This document shows positions 7,606-14,823 of a DNA stretch of 47,146 bases, one piece after another. The stretch's first letter is position 1; each line of letters opens with the position of its first letter. The position numbers and the translations under genes are program-made. The DNA comes from a virus: IMG/VR virus record IMGVR_UViG_3300031857_000337, positions 1 through 47,146 of that record; one strand, written 5' to 3'. The notes under the pieces are model-generated. The model did not search any database, was not told the DNA's origin, and saw only the letters and a program-made list of their open reading frames with translations.

Positions 7606-8246
7606 CGCCTGCGGATATCATCGCTGAAGCACGAGTACTTATTCAGGACTCGCGGACCCCGTATCGCTATAGCGACACGGTACTGTTGGGCTTCGTCAAT
7701 CAGACGTTGCGCCGCATGTCGATCCTGCGCCCTGATCTGTTCATGGTCATCGGTGATATCCCCACGACGGCGAACACGGTTATCCAGAGTTGTCCTAGCG
7801 ACTCGCTGCGTCTGGTCGAGATTTTCCAGATCAAGAACGGCGATGCCGTAACCGAGGTCAACCGGGAAGTCCTCGACCAGATGAGTCCCGGCTGGGTCAA
7901 CGAGGCGGCAGGGACGCCGCTCAACTTCATGCGGCACGTCCGCAACCCGAACAAGTTCTTCTTGTATCCCCGCCCTACGGCAGGGATCGTGCTTGTCGGT
8001 GAGTATGCTCAGGTTCCGCCCGCCTATACGTTGAACCAGACGATTGTGGCACTCCCTGACTCCTACCTTCCTGTAGCTGCGGATGGCGTAGTGTTCCTCG
8101 CAGAGTCGGTTGATAACGAACACGTCAACTCGAACCGCGCCAAGCTGTTCCAAGACTCGTTCAACCAAACACTGGCGGCAGGTCTCCAGACCCGCACCCT
8201 CACCGACACAGAGGAAGGCGGACTTGATCCGAAGCAGGTGATCTGA
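7602..8246 (+). CDS. Neck/head-tail adaptor protein, DUF6682-like
   Basis: This encodes 214 residues with an ATGA overlap upstream. The opening TPADIIAEARVLIQDSRTPYRYSDTVLLGFVNQTLRRMSILRPDLF is the signature of the phage adaptor family: a helical N-terminus that packs against the portal, followed by a beta domain. These proteins form the ring between portal and tail. It is followed by a second neck-type gene. In this phage the pair lies after the fibre genes instead of beside the coat gene. Confidence 0.75.
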   Translation: MTPADIIAEARVLIQDSRTPYRYSDTVLLGFVNQTLRRMSILRPDLFMVIGDIPTTANTVIQSCPSDSLRLVEIFQIKNGDAVTEVNREVLDQMSPGWVNEAAGTPLNFMRHVRNPNKFFLYPRPTAGIVLVGEYAQVPPAYTLNQTIVALPDSYLPVAADGVVFLAESVDNEHVNSNRAKLFQDSFNQTLAAGLQTRTLTDTEEGGLDPKQVI

Positions 8247-9019
8247 TGGCTGATCGTGCGTTCTCCTCTCTGGCTGCCAAGATCAACCCGAGCGTTCCGG
8301 GCTGTCCTACTGCGACGATGATCCAGTACATCCGCGACTCGGCGATCCGGACTTGTGAGCGCACACTGGCATGGCGCTATGAGGTGCCGTTGTTCGACCT
8401 CCTGCCGGGGGTCCATGAGTACGCTTATAACAAGCCGACCAACACGGATGCTCACGCAGTCTTTGCTGCTATCGTCAATGATAGCCATCTGGAGAAGCTG
8501 ACGCTCGATGATGCCCTGCGGCTTTATCCCCAGTGGGCTGATCTCTATTCGGGCGAGGACCCGTCTGTGTTGTGGAGCCTGACACCTCCGGGTAGCTATA
8601 ACAGCTATGACTACAACGACTCGCTGTTCAACGATGGTGAGCCGTTCGTGTTGCCGCAGTCTATTGTCGCAGACGCGAGTTCGCCACGCTCGATCTGTCA
8701 GGTAACTCCTGACAAGTTTATCGTTCTTCCGCTGCCTGATGACGACGAGCCGTACACGATGCGGATGTTCTTGGCGCTCAAGCCCAAGCGCGATGCGTCT
8801 GGTATGGACTCGGTTATCTTCGACGATCTCGAAGAGGTCATCATGCACGGTGCACTCCAGCATCTGCTGGTGCTACCTAATCGGTCTTGGTCTGACCGGG
8901 AACTCGCGGCGTATCACGCCAAGCAGTACGTCTACCAGATCGCAGAACGTCGTGCTCGCGCTAATCTCGGCAATGTCCGGGGTTCGATGCGGGCCAAGAT
9001 GCAGCCATTCGGAGCCTGA
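8246..9019 (+). CDS. Tail/neck protein, second adaptor-like protein
   Basis: This encodes 257 residues, overlapping the previous gene by one base. Helical segments at the N-terminus (FSSLAAKINPSVPGCPTATMIQYIRDSAIRTCERTLAWRYE) and C-terminus (DDLEEVIMHGALQHLLVLPNRSWSDRELAAYHAKQY) flank a beta core. This is the general plan of tail-tubular-A-like gatekeepers of podoviruses. It probably completes the neck below the adaptor ring. The assignment comes from gene pairing and fold-like pattern, not a clear family hit. Confidence 0.65.
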   Translation: MADRAFSSLAAKINPSVPGCPTATMIQYIRDSAIRTCERTLAWRYEVPLFDLLPGVHEYAYNKPTNTDAHAVFAAIVNDSHLEKLTLDDALRLYPQWADLYSGEDPSVLWSLTPPGSYNSYDYNDSLFNDGEPFVLPQSIVADASSPRSICQVTPDKFIVLPLPDDDEPYTMRMFLALKPKRDASGMDSVIFDDLEEVIMHGALQHLLVLPNRSWSDRELAAYHAKQYVYQIAERRARANLGNVRGSMRAKMQPFGA

Positions 9020-9021
9020 CC

Positions 9022-9351
9022 ATGGGTGTGAAGGTAACCAATAATGCGACAACGACTACGGTCGGGGCAGTCTCCAGCACTGCATTGTCACTCACTGTCG
9101 CCAGCGGAACAGGCGCGCTGTTTCCCATCCTCGGTGGTAGCGACTACTTCTACGCCACGCTGAGTGACACGAACGACAACTACGAAGTGGTCAAGGTCAC
9201 GGCCCGCACTGATGATGTGATGACCATTGTCCGTGCGCAGGAGGGGACTCTTGCGTTGCCGTTCCCGGCGAACAGCCGCTTTGAGCTTCGAGTTACTGCT
9301 GCCAGTGTTCTGGAGTCGTTTATCTCGAACTACGATTTCCTGCTTCTGTGA
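9022..9351 (+). CDS. Stand-alone copy of the tailspike N-terminal domain
   Basis: This encodes 109 residues. It aligns along its full length with residues 1-100 of the next protein (shared SGTGALFP, SDYFYATL, YEV+KVTAR, MTIVRAQEGT, RVTAAS). The same fold-like pattern is common at the start of phage fibres and spikes, where it anchors them to the virion. A stand-alone copy could be a cap, a short adaptor for another fibre, or the product of a duplication. Its stop lies seven bases before the tailspike start. Confidence 0.7.
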   Translation: MGVKVTNNATTTTVGAVSSTALSLTVASGTGALFPILGGSDYFYATLSDTNDNYEVVKVTARTDDVMTIVRAQEGTLALPFPANSRFELRVTAASVLESFISNYDFLLL

Positions 9352-9358
9352 GGGTATT

Positions 9359-11488
9359 ATGGGTGTCATTCTGAAGAACAACGCGGTCAGCACGATCACT
9401 ACGGCGATCAGTGCGTCTGACGTTGGCCTCGCAGTTGCTGCCGGTACCGGCACGCTCTTCCCCACGCTCGGTGCGAGTGACTACTTCTACGCCACGCTGG
9501 TCAGCGCAGGCGGCACCTATGAGGTGATCAAGGTTACGGCACGGGTCGGAGATACCATGACCATCGTCCGTGCTCAGGAGGGCACGACAGCCCAGAGCTT
9601 CGCTTCTGGTTCGCGCATCGAGGTTCGCGTCACCGCTGCGTCCATCGAGGATATGCTGGACTACCACGATCAGGCCAGCGAGATCAGCTTCACTCCCACC
9701 GGGGGTATCAGTTCGAATAACGTGCAGGATGCCATTGCTGAGTTGGATAGCGAGGCAACCAAGTCGGCTGCGCTTGCAGCTTCCTCCGGTTCGTCGCTGA
9801 TTGGGTTCCTACAAGCCGGTTCTGGTGCGACTGCACGGACGGCTCAGGCTAAACTGCGGGACACCGTCTCGGTCAAGGACTTCGGTGCTGTTGGCGATGG
9901 TGTAACGAACGATACTGTCGCGCTCAAAGCTGCATTTGACTATGCCATTCCTCTCGCGTTGCCAGTCGAGCTGGAGGGTACCTACCTTATCAGCGGCCCG
10001 ATCCAGCCTTACGATTCGCGGGCATCGGGTTCCGTGCATATCGTCTGTAAGGGGCACGTCGTCATCAATGTCAGTGGAAGTGCGACGGCGTTCCGCGATC
10101 TGTTTTATCATCAGACGACGGCGTCAAACAACTGCTCGATCATCGGCGGTTCGCTAACCGTTGATTGCAATAATAAGGCCGCGAGTGGCATCACGTTCCG
10201 TCATTTGGCGGCAAGCCAGTCGGGTGTAGTCAACATTTCGTGCCCGGTGGAGGTGCTGAACTGCTACAACAACGATGCCGCCGCGACTTACGAAAACCAA
10301 GGTATCGCGGTTATCGGTGACTATGAGACCGTTGTGATTGAGCGCCCCCGCGTGGTCGGCGTATCGCGTGCATCGGTTAACGGTGCTTGTAAGGGTATTT
10401 CGGTCTCCGGCTTCAGCGGCGTAGTTACGATCAATCAGCCTTATACGGCCAACATTTTGGTCGGCCCCGGAGTTGCTGACGCAGACGGGATCGCGACGTT
10501 TGGCAAGGTTCTTGGCGGGACTTATGCGGCTCGTGGTGGTATAGCTAACATTAATGAACCCGTGTTTGTTGACTGCCAAGGCCGTAGCTTCAAGAGCCAA
10601 TGCTCCGACACGACCGTGTTTCGTCCCCGTGTTTTCCGCAAGGATGTAGTGTCAATTACCCAAGGGGTTGATTTTGATTTTCAAACCGGTGGTCAGTCTT
10701 CGCTGATTGAGCCGTACTTTGAATATCGCCTAAACGGTGCGACCAGTCCGCTTGGGATTTCATTCACCTGTGTCTCTTTCCAGCAATTGCTGGACGACAA
10801 GCAGAATGTAGGCAGGTCAACCGGTGGTGTGCTGAGGACAGAAGTATTGGTCCCTCGGTATGCTTCGACCATTTTTCAGACCACGGCGCTAGAGTCGTAT
10901 ACGGAAGTGGATGGCCTTGTAGTGCAGCCGATAGGGGCTTTGTCTACCAAGGCTATTGACCGCGCGATCCTTGAATTTCGCGGAGACACCGTTGGTGCAA
11001 AAAGCACTAGGACTATGGTCGCTGTCCGTAATTGCCGAGGACCGATTGGCACATACGCTATAGGGTATACGAATTATGACGGCAGCAGCCTGACTTCCAA
11101 ACTCTCATATGAGGTCACAGATAATTACAATACGGCACCCAGTCCTTTTTACCGAGGCTTTTCGAATTTAAGCGGCTCCATAATTACTGCCGTTGAAAAG
11201 TTCGTCTTGCGTAACAACTATGGCTTTAAGGCATTGATGCAGGCAGGGTGGACGTTTGACTTTAATAATCTCGCTCCCGGCAACTACTTCACTGTTGATA
11301 TTGCTACGGTAAGTGCGACGAATGCCCCCGCTTGGGGTGCGTCCGGGTATGCGTTCATTGAAAGCCTAGATCAATGGGACGCTAACGAATTTCAGCATAT
11401 CCGCGTAACCGTCGATAACGCTGCTGTAGCCAACACAGTGTTCTTCACGCAGGGCGGTGCTACACCAACTTGGGGGACGATTAAGTAA
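9359..11488 (+). CDS. Tailspike protein with pectate-lyase-type beta-helix
   Basis: This encodes 709 residues from the ATG at 9359, chosen because AGGG lies just before it and the N-terminus then matches the neighbouring paralogue. Domains: virion-binding domain (1-100); a linker shared with the fibre at 3515 (about 110-140, FTPTGGISSNNVQDAIAELDSEA); a GATARTAQAKLRDTVSVKDF neck; then GAVGDGVTNDTVALKAAF, the hallmark entry to the Pectate_lyase_3 right-handed beta-helix (about 170-500); and a C-terminal domain of about 200 residues. Such spikes bind and usually cleave capsule or O-antigen polysaccharide. Catalytic residues cannot be placed by eye. Confidence 0.88.
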   Translation: MGVILKNNAVSTITTAISASDVGLAVAAGTGTLFPTLGASDYFYATLVSAGGTYEVIKVTARVGDTMTIVRAQEGTTAQSFASGSRIEVRVTAASIEDMLDYHDQASEISFTPTGGISSNNVQDAIAELDSEATKSAALAASSGSSLIGFLQAGSGATARTAQAKLRDTVSVKDFGAVGDGVTNDTVALKAAFDYAIPLALPVELEGTYLISGPIQPYDSRASGSVHIVCKGHVVINVSGSATAFRDLFYHQTTASNNCSIIGGSLTVDCNNKAASGITFRHLAASQSGVVNISCPVEVLNCYNNDAAATYENQGIAVIGDYETVVIERPRVVGVSRASVNGACKGISVSGFSGVVTINQPYTANILVGPGVADADGIATFGKVLGGTYAARGGIANINEPVFVDCQGRSFKSQCSDTTVFRPRVFRKDVVSITQGVDFDFQTGGQSSLIEPYFEYRLNGATSPLGISFTCVSFQQLLDDKQNVGRSTGGVLRTEVLVPRYASTIFQTTALESYTEVDGLVVQPIGALSTKAIDRAILEFRGDTVGAKSTRTMVAVRNCRGPIGTYAIGYTNYDGSSLTSKLSYEVTDNYNTAPSPFYRGFSNLSGSIITAVEKFVLRNNYGFKALMQAGWTFDFNNLAPGNYFTVDIATVSATNAPAWGASGYAFIESLDQWDANEFQHIRVTVDNAAVANTVFFTQGGATPTWGTIK

Positions 11489-12804
11489 TGGCTAACCGTT
11501 ACTGGGTCGGCGGGACCGGCACATGGGACACTACGAACACGACCAATTGGTCGACTACGTCTGGTGGAGCTGGTGGTGCGTCTGTTCCCACCGCTTCAGA
11601 CGTAGCCTTTATTGACGCCAATTCTGGCGGGGGGACCGTCACGTTAGCACAAGATGTAACATTGATCGCGGCGTATTTTGCAGGGTTTACCGGGACGATT
11701 GACTTTGCGTCGAAGACAATTTCAATCAGCGGTTCTAACACCACAGTAATTACTACCGGCACTATCACCATGACCGGTAATCCACATTTTATTCTGACTT
11801 ACTCAGGCGGCACCGGAACAAGAACTATATCCACTGCAAATTCGGAAGCGAATGCGGCTTCGTTTACTATTCAAGCTGGTTCGGATATTATCGCTTCCCC
11901 GAGTCGCGCTAGAAACTACATTTTTAATGATGCCTTTACTGGGTCTCTCAACCCCAACGGAGGGACGTTTTACGGCGACGTTACCTTTTCCGCAAACATG
12001 ACCATCCCCGGTGGGTCTACTTTCTGGGCATTTGGTGGGGCATCGGGGACCGTCAACATCACTACCAAAGGAGTCGTTTTCGATAGGTCTGCCTACTTTG
12101 GCGGCAGCAGCGGAAGCACTGTAGTTGTTCGGTTCCAAGACAATTTCACGCAAGGTTTAACTCGTGATTTTACGACTTGGAATGGCACGATTGACGGAAA
12201 CGGAAAGAACATCTCCATCGGCTCATTTAGTATGCTAAGTGGCACCAAGACGCTCACACTTGGTAGCGGAACGTGGAGCGTAGCCGGGAACTGGGATGCC
12301 AATACCAACGTCACCAATCTGACGGTTAGTGCTTCTACTGGCACGATCAGCATGACCAGCGCCAGCGCCAAGACGTTCGCCGGGGGTGCCAAGACGTGGC
12401 CCACTCTCAATCAGGGTGGCGCAGGCGCACTGACGATCCAGCAGAGCAACACGTTCACTAACATCACCAACACGGTCCAGCCTGCGACGATCACCCTGAC
12501 CTCTGGGACTACGCAGACTGTGACGAGCTTTGGTGTGTCCGGTACAGCCGGGAACCTGATTACGCTGAACAGCAGCAGTGCCGGATCGCAGGCAACCTTA
12601 AGCGACAGTAGCGGGGCCAACAGCGTATCTTACACCTCGATCAAGGATATCAACGCGACCGGCGGTGCTACTTGGAATGCCTTCGTCACCAGCGGTAACG
12701 TGGATGATGGGAACAATACCGGTTGGGACTTCCTCGTTCAGACAGGTCGGTATATGTATAATGTTCGCAAGGCCAAGCGCATCTTGCAGCAAGGAGAAGT
12801 TTGA
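11488..12804 (+). CDS. Beta-rich virion protein ('MANRYWVGGTGTWD' type)
   Basis: This encodes 438 residues, overlapping the tailspike stop by one base. The N-terminal RYWVGGTGTWDTTNTTNWS with a nearby VPTASDVAFI pattern is frequent in phage structural proteins that fold as repetitive beta-solenoids. Thr/Ser/Gly/Asn-rich strands of about 20-25 residues repeat through residues 50-400. The C-terminus has a SYTSIKDINATGG and NTGWDF ending, also seen in this group. It is likely a fibre, appendage or baseplate component. No enzymatic motif is seen. Confidence 0.7.
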   Translation: MANRYWVGGTGTWDTTNTTNWSTTSGGAGGASVPTASDVAFIDANSGGGTVTLAQDVTLIAAYFAGFTGTIDFASKTISISGSNTTVITTGTITMTGNPHFILTYSGGTGTRTISTANSEANAASFTIQAGSDIIASPSRARNYIFNDAFTGSLNPNGGTFYGDVTFSANMTIPGGSTFWAFGGASGTVNITTKGVVFDRSAYFGGSSGSTVVVRFQDNFTQGLTRDFTTWNGTIDGNGKNISIGSFSMLSGTKTLTLGSGTWSVAGNWDANTNVTNLTVSASTGTISMTSASAKTFAGGAKTWPTLNQGGAGALTIQQSNTFTNITNTVQPATITLTSGTTQTVTSFGVSGTAGNLITLNSSSAGSQATLSDSSGANSVSYTSIKDINATGGATWNAFVTSGNVDDGNNTGWDFLVQTGRYMYNVRKAKRILQQGEV

Positions 12805-13136
12805 TGGCGACCAATGCTTTTAGTCCGCTCGGTCTCACGGTGTCCTTCACCGCTGCTTCCGTTGTCCCCACTTCGGCGCAGGCCGTATCTACCGCCGCAA
12901 CCACGCGACCCGCATACGAGTACCGCGTTGTGAATGCAGGGACTGAAGTTGTCCTGCTCGGCGTGGGTGTAAGCGATGCGGCTGCCAAAACTGCTGCTGC
13001 TTCAATTGCCGCAGGTGCGGTACCTATCCTGCCGGGTGCGGTTGAAATCCTTGGGTTCCCTGCCGGTTCGTACTTCACAGGTAAGACCGCTTCGGGTACT
13101 TCTGTAGTCTACGTCACTCCCGGCGTTGGTCTGTAA
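12804..13136 (+). CDS. Small virion-associated protein, unknown
   Basis: This encodes 110 residues from the ATG that shares a base with the previous stop (TGATG); AAGGAGAAG is a good ribosome binding site. It is rich in Ala/Val/Thr/Gly, beta-like, with almost no charged residues and no signal peptide. A strand pattern such as YRVVNAGTEVVLLGVGVSD and PILPGAVEILGFPAGSYF resembles small fibre-tip or decoration modules. Function unknown. Confidence 0.65.
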   Translation: MATNAFSPLGLTVSFTAASVVPTSAQAVSTAATTRPAYEYRVVNAGTEVVLLGVGVSDAAAKTAAASIAAGAVPILPGAVEILGFPAGSYFTGKTASGTSVVYVTPGVGL

Positions 13137-13149
13137 GGGAAGTAGGGTC

Positions 13150-13443
13150 GTGGATCAGAGTATCATAAACTGGTTGTTCGCTGGATTTGGTGCCGCTGTC
13201 GGCTGGATACTGAAGGTGGTTTGGGATGCCCTGCGTGATTTACGGACCGATCTCCGCGACATTGAGAAGAACCTCCCTGAGGTCTACGTGCGCAAGGATG
13301 ATTTCAAGGACGCAATCACTGAGATCAGGACTGAAATGCGCGAGATGCGGCAGGATATGAAGGTCGGTTTCAAACAGGTTGATGATACCCTGAACATTTT
13401 GTTCGAGAAGCTCAACAAGAAGGAGGACCGTAATGCCCGGTAA
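13150..13443 (+). CDS. Small membrane protein with coiled-coil tail (holin- or XhlA-like)
   Basis: This encodes 97 residues with a GTG start at 13150, preceded by a TAGGG site. A single membrane segment (about 5-25, IINWLFAGFGAAVGWILKVVW) is followed by a long charged coiled coil (about 28-90). It lies at the head of a lysis cassette, before the endolysin and a second holin-like gene. It could be a holin partner, an antiholin or a membrane anchor. The TM-then-coil order is the reverse of classical XhlA. Confidence 0.65.
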   Translation: MDQSIINWLFAGFGAAVGWILKVVWDALRDLRTDLRDIEKNLPEVYVRKDDFKDAITEIRTEMREMRQDMKVGFKQVDDTLNILFEKLNKKEDRNAR

Positions 13444-13558
13444 GAAGATGATGTCGTACAAGAAGGGCGGTCCGGTTTTCAAGCCGTGCGCCAAGTGCCC
13501 GTCTCCTGCCAAGTGCAAGGCTATGGGCAAGTGTCTCCTCAAGAGCAAGGCGAAGTAA
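13433..13558 (+). CDS. 41-residue basic protein with four-cysteine cluster
   Basis: The ATG at 13433 has an excellent AGGAGG site six bases upstream and overlaps the preceding gene by 11 bases. The product contains PCAKCPSPAKCKAMGKC, with spacing C-x2-C-x5-C-x5-C, and 13 lysines. The pattern suggests a tiny zinc-binding or disulphide-bonded peptide. The following gene starts two bases after its stop. No family is recognised. Confidence 0.65.
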   Translation: MPGKKMMSYKKGGPVFKPCAKCPSPAKCKAMGKCLLKSKAK

Positions 13559-13559
13559 G

Positions 13560-13859
13560 ATGGCCAAGAACTTTTGGACCAGCAAGGAAGGTAAGAAGGC
13601 TACCCAGCAGGCAGCCATTACCGATATGGCAGGCTCCATGCGTGTTTCCCCCGGAACTCGTCAGCGCCCCGCGCCGTCCGGTATCGGTGCTGCCCTGAGC
13701 CGCACTCCCGTGCGTGGCCCACTCGCTGGCACCCAGCCAAACCTCACGATGGGTAAGGTGATTAACAGTTCGGGTACCGGCTATGGCGGCTTCCGTGGCG
13801 GTCCGGACCCACTCGAACCCAATCGGATCACCTTCGCACGTAGGGATGTGCTGCCGTGA
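13560..13859 (+). CDS. Small basic protein sharing an ending motif with the 6255 gene
   Basis: This encodes 99 residues beginning MAKNFWTSKEGKKATQQAAI. It is basic in the first half and Pro/Gly/Thr-rich in the second. The motif INSSGTGYGGFRGG (about 69-82) parallels SSSTGYGSFRNK of the protein at 6255, at DNA level as well as protein level. It lies between the Cys-cluster gene and the endolysin, with a GTGA overlap to the latter. Function unknown. Confidence 0.65.
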   Translation: MAKNFWTSKEGKKATQQAAITDMAGSMRVSPGTRQRPAPSGIGAALSRTPVRGPLAGTQPNLTMGKVINSSGTGYGGFRGGPDPLEPNRITFARRDVLP

Positions 13860-14287
13860 GCATTGTGCTTGGGGCGCGTTCACTTAGCAGGCTGGAAGGG
13901 GTCCACCCTGACCTAGTCCGCGTGGTCAAGAAGGCTGCGGCGATGTCGGACCTCGACTTCACCGTGCTGGAAGGGCTGCGAACGCTGGACCGCCAGAAGC
14001 AACTTATGGCGAATGGTGCAACGCGGACCATGAACTCGCGTCACCTGACCGGACACGCTGTCGATCTAGGTGCTATGGTGGGCGGCGCTGTGCGTTGGGA
14101 TTGGGGGTTGTACCTCAAACTAGCCGACATTATGCGCTCGGCGTCCGTAGCCGAGAACGTACCTATCCGTTGGGGTGGCACATGGAAGTTGCTTACTGCT
14201 GTCCAAGGGCCAATTACCGCTAAGGTTCTGAGTCGCTCGTTTCCCGATGGCCCGCACTTTGAATTACCTAGGGCGAACTACGCATAA
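13856..14287 (+). CDS. Endolysin, M15-family L,D/D,D-peptidase
   Basis: This encodes 143 residues with a GTG start overlapping the previous stop (GTGA). Zinc-peptidase motifs of the VanY/T5-endolysin group are complete: SRHLTGHAVD (S61, H63, D70), RWGGTW (105-110) and GPHF (H134). The predicted zinc ligands are H63, D70 and H134. It should cut peptide cross-links in murein at lysis. There is no signal peptide, so it needs a holin for release, and holin and spanin genes follow at once. Length is normal for a single-domain enzyme of Gram-negative phages. Confidence 0.92.
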   Translation: MSIVLGARSLSRLEGVHPDLVRVVKKAAAMSDLDFTVLEGLRTLDRQKQLMANGATRTMNSRHLTGHAVDLGAMVGGAVRWDWGLYLKLADIMRSASVAENVPIRWGGTWKLLTAVQGPITAKVLSRSFPDGPHFELPRANYA

Positions 14288-14299
14288 GGAGAAAGTAGC

Positions 14300-14470
14300 A
14301 TGAACCGTGATCAACTCTTTGGTATCATCCGTACTGTAGCTGCCGCTGGCTTCGGCTTCCTCGCTGGTAAGGGCTATCTCGATGGCGCTACTGCTGAGGC
14401 TCTGGCTGGCGCTGTCGCCACTATCGGCGTTGCCGTATGGTCGGTGGTCAGCAAGAAGCCGACTGCCTAA
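14300..14470 (+). CDS. Holin, Pam3-gp28-like
   Basis: This encodes 56 residues with an AAGGAGA ribosome binding site. The pattern MNRDQLFGIIRTVAAAGFGFLAGKGYLDGATAEALAGAVATIGVAVWSVVSKK gives two hydrophobic segments (about 7-22 and 34-50) separated by a YLDGAT turn, with a basic C-terminus. It matches small putative holins of the Pam3-gp28 family (from memory). It would form pores releasing the endolysin. Its stop codon shares a base with the i-spanin start. Confidence 0.85.
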   Translation: MNRDQLFGIIRTVAAAGFGFLAGKGYLDGATAEALAGAVATIGVAVWSVVSKKPTA

Positions 14471-14679
14471 TGTTTAAGTTTCTGACTCTCCTCCTGTCGC
14501 TCCTCGACCGCCTGTTCAATGAATGGGACAAGTCCAAGTTGCGGCAGGAGGGGCGTCAGGATGCGCAGGAGCAACTCGATGCGAACGTGGAAAAGGCTGA
14601 AGCTGCTATCGCTACCCCTGATCCTGAGCGCGACGAGCGCTTGCGTTCACGATTTGACCGAAGCCGAAATCAAGGGTGA
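14470..14679 (+). CDS. Inner-membrane spanin subunit (i-spanin, Rz-like)
   Basis: This encodes 69 residues from the ATG inside TAATG. An N-terminal hydrophobic anchor (about 3-16, KFLTLLLSLLDRLF) precedes a charged helical periplasmic domain (about 18-69). The o-spanin gene begins inside it in the +1 frame, the classical Rz/Rz1 nesting. Together they fuse inner and outer membranes in the last step of lysis. It is short for an Rz protein but in range for small spanins. Confidence 0.8.
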   Translation: MFKFLTLLLSLLDRLFNEWDKSKLRQEGRQDAQEQLDANVEKAEAAIATPDPERDERLRSRFDRSRNQG

Positions 14680-14812
14680 CTATTGCCGTATCGCTGGCCC
14701 AATCACCTACGATACCAAGGCCGACACGCCGGAGACCGTTAAGCAGATCGAACGCCACAACAGTCAATTCGCATGCGTTTGCGAAGGTGACTGCCAGACG
14801 AAAACGGAGTAG
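14579..14812 (+). CDS. Outer-membrane spanin lipoprotein (o-spanin, Rz1-like)
   Basis: This encodes 77 residues. The ATG at 14579 is preferred because AGGAG lies seven bases upstream and the product then starts with a proper lipoprotein signal: MRTWKRLKLLSLPLILSATSAC, cleaved before Cys22. The residue at -3 is Thr, slightly off the usual lipobox. The mature part contains CRIAGPITYDTKADTPETVKQI, a pattern seen in Rz1-like proteins, and extra cysteines near the end. The first 101 bases overlap the i-spanin gene in another frame. Confidence 0.82.
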   Translation: MRTWKRLKLLSLPLILSATSACVHDLTEAEIKGDYCRIAGPITYDTKADTPETVKQIERHNSQFACVCEGDCQTKTE

Positions 14813-14823
14813 ATAGATACACC

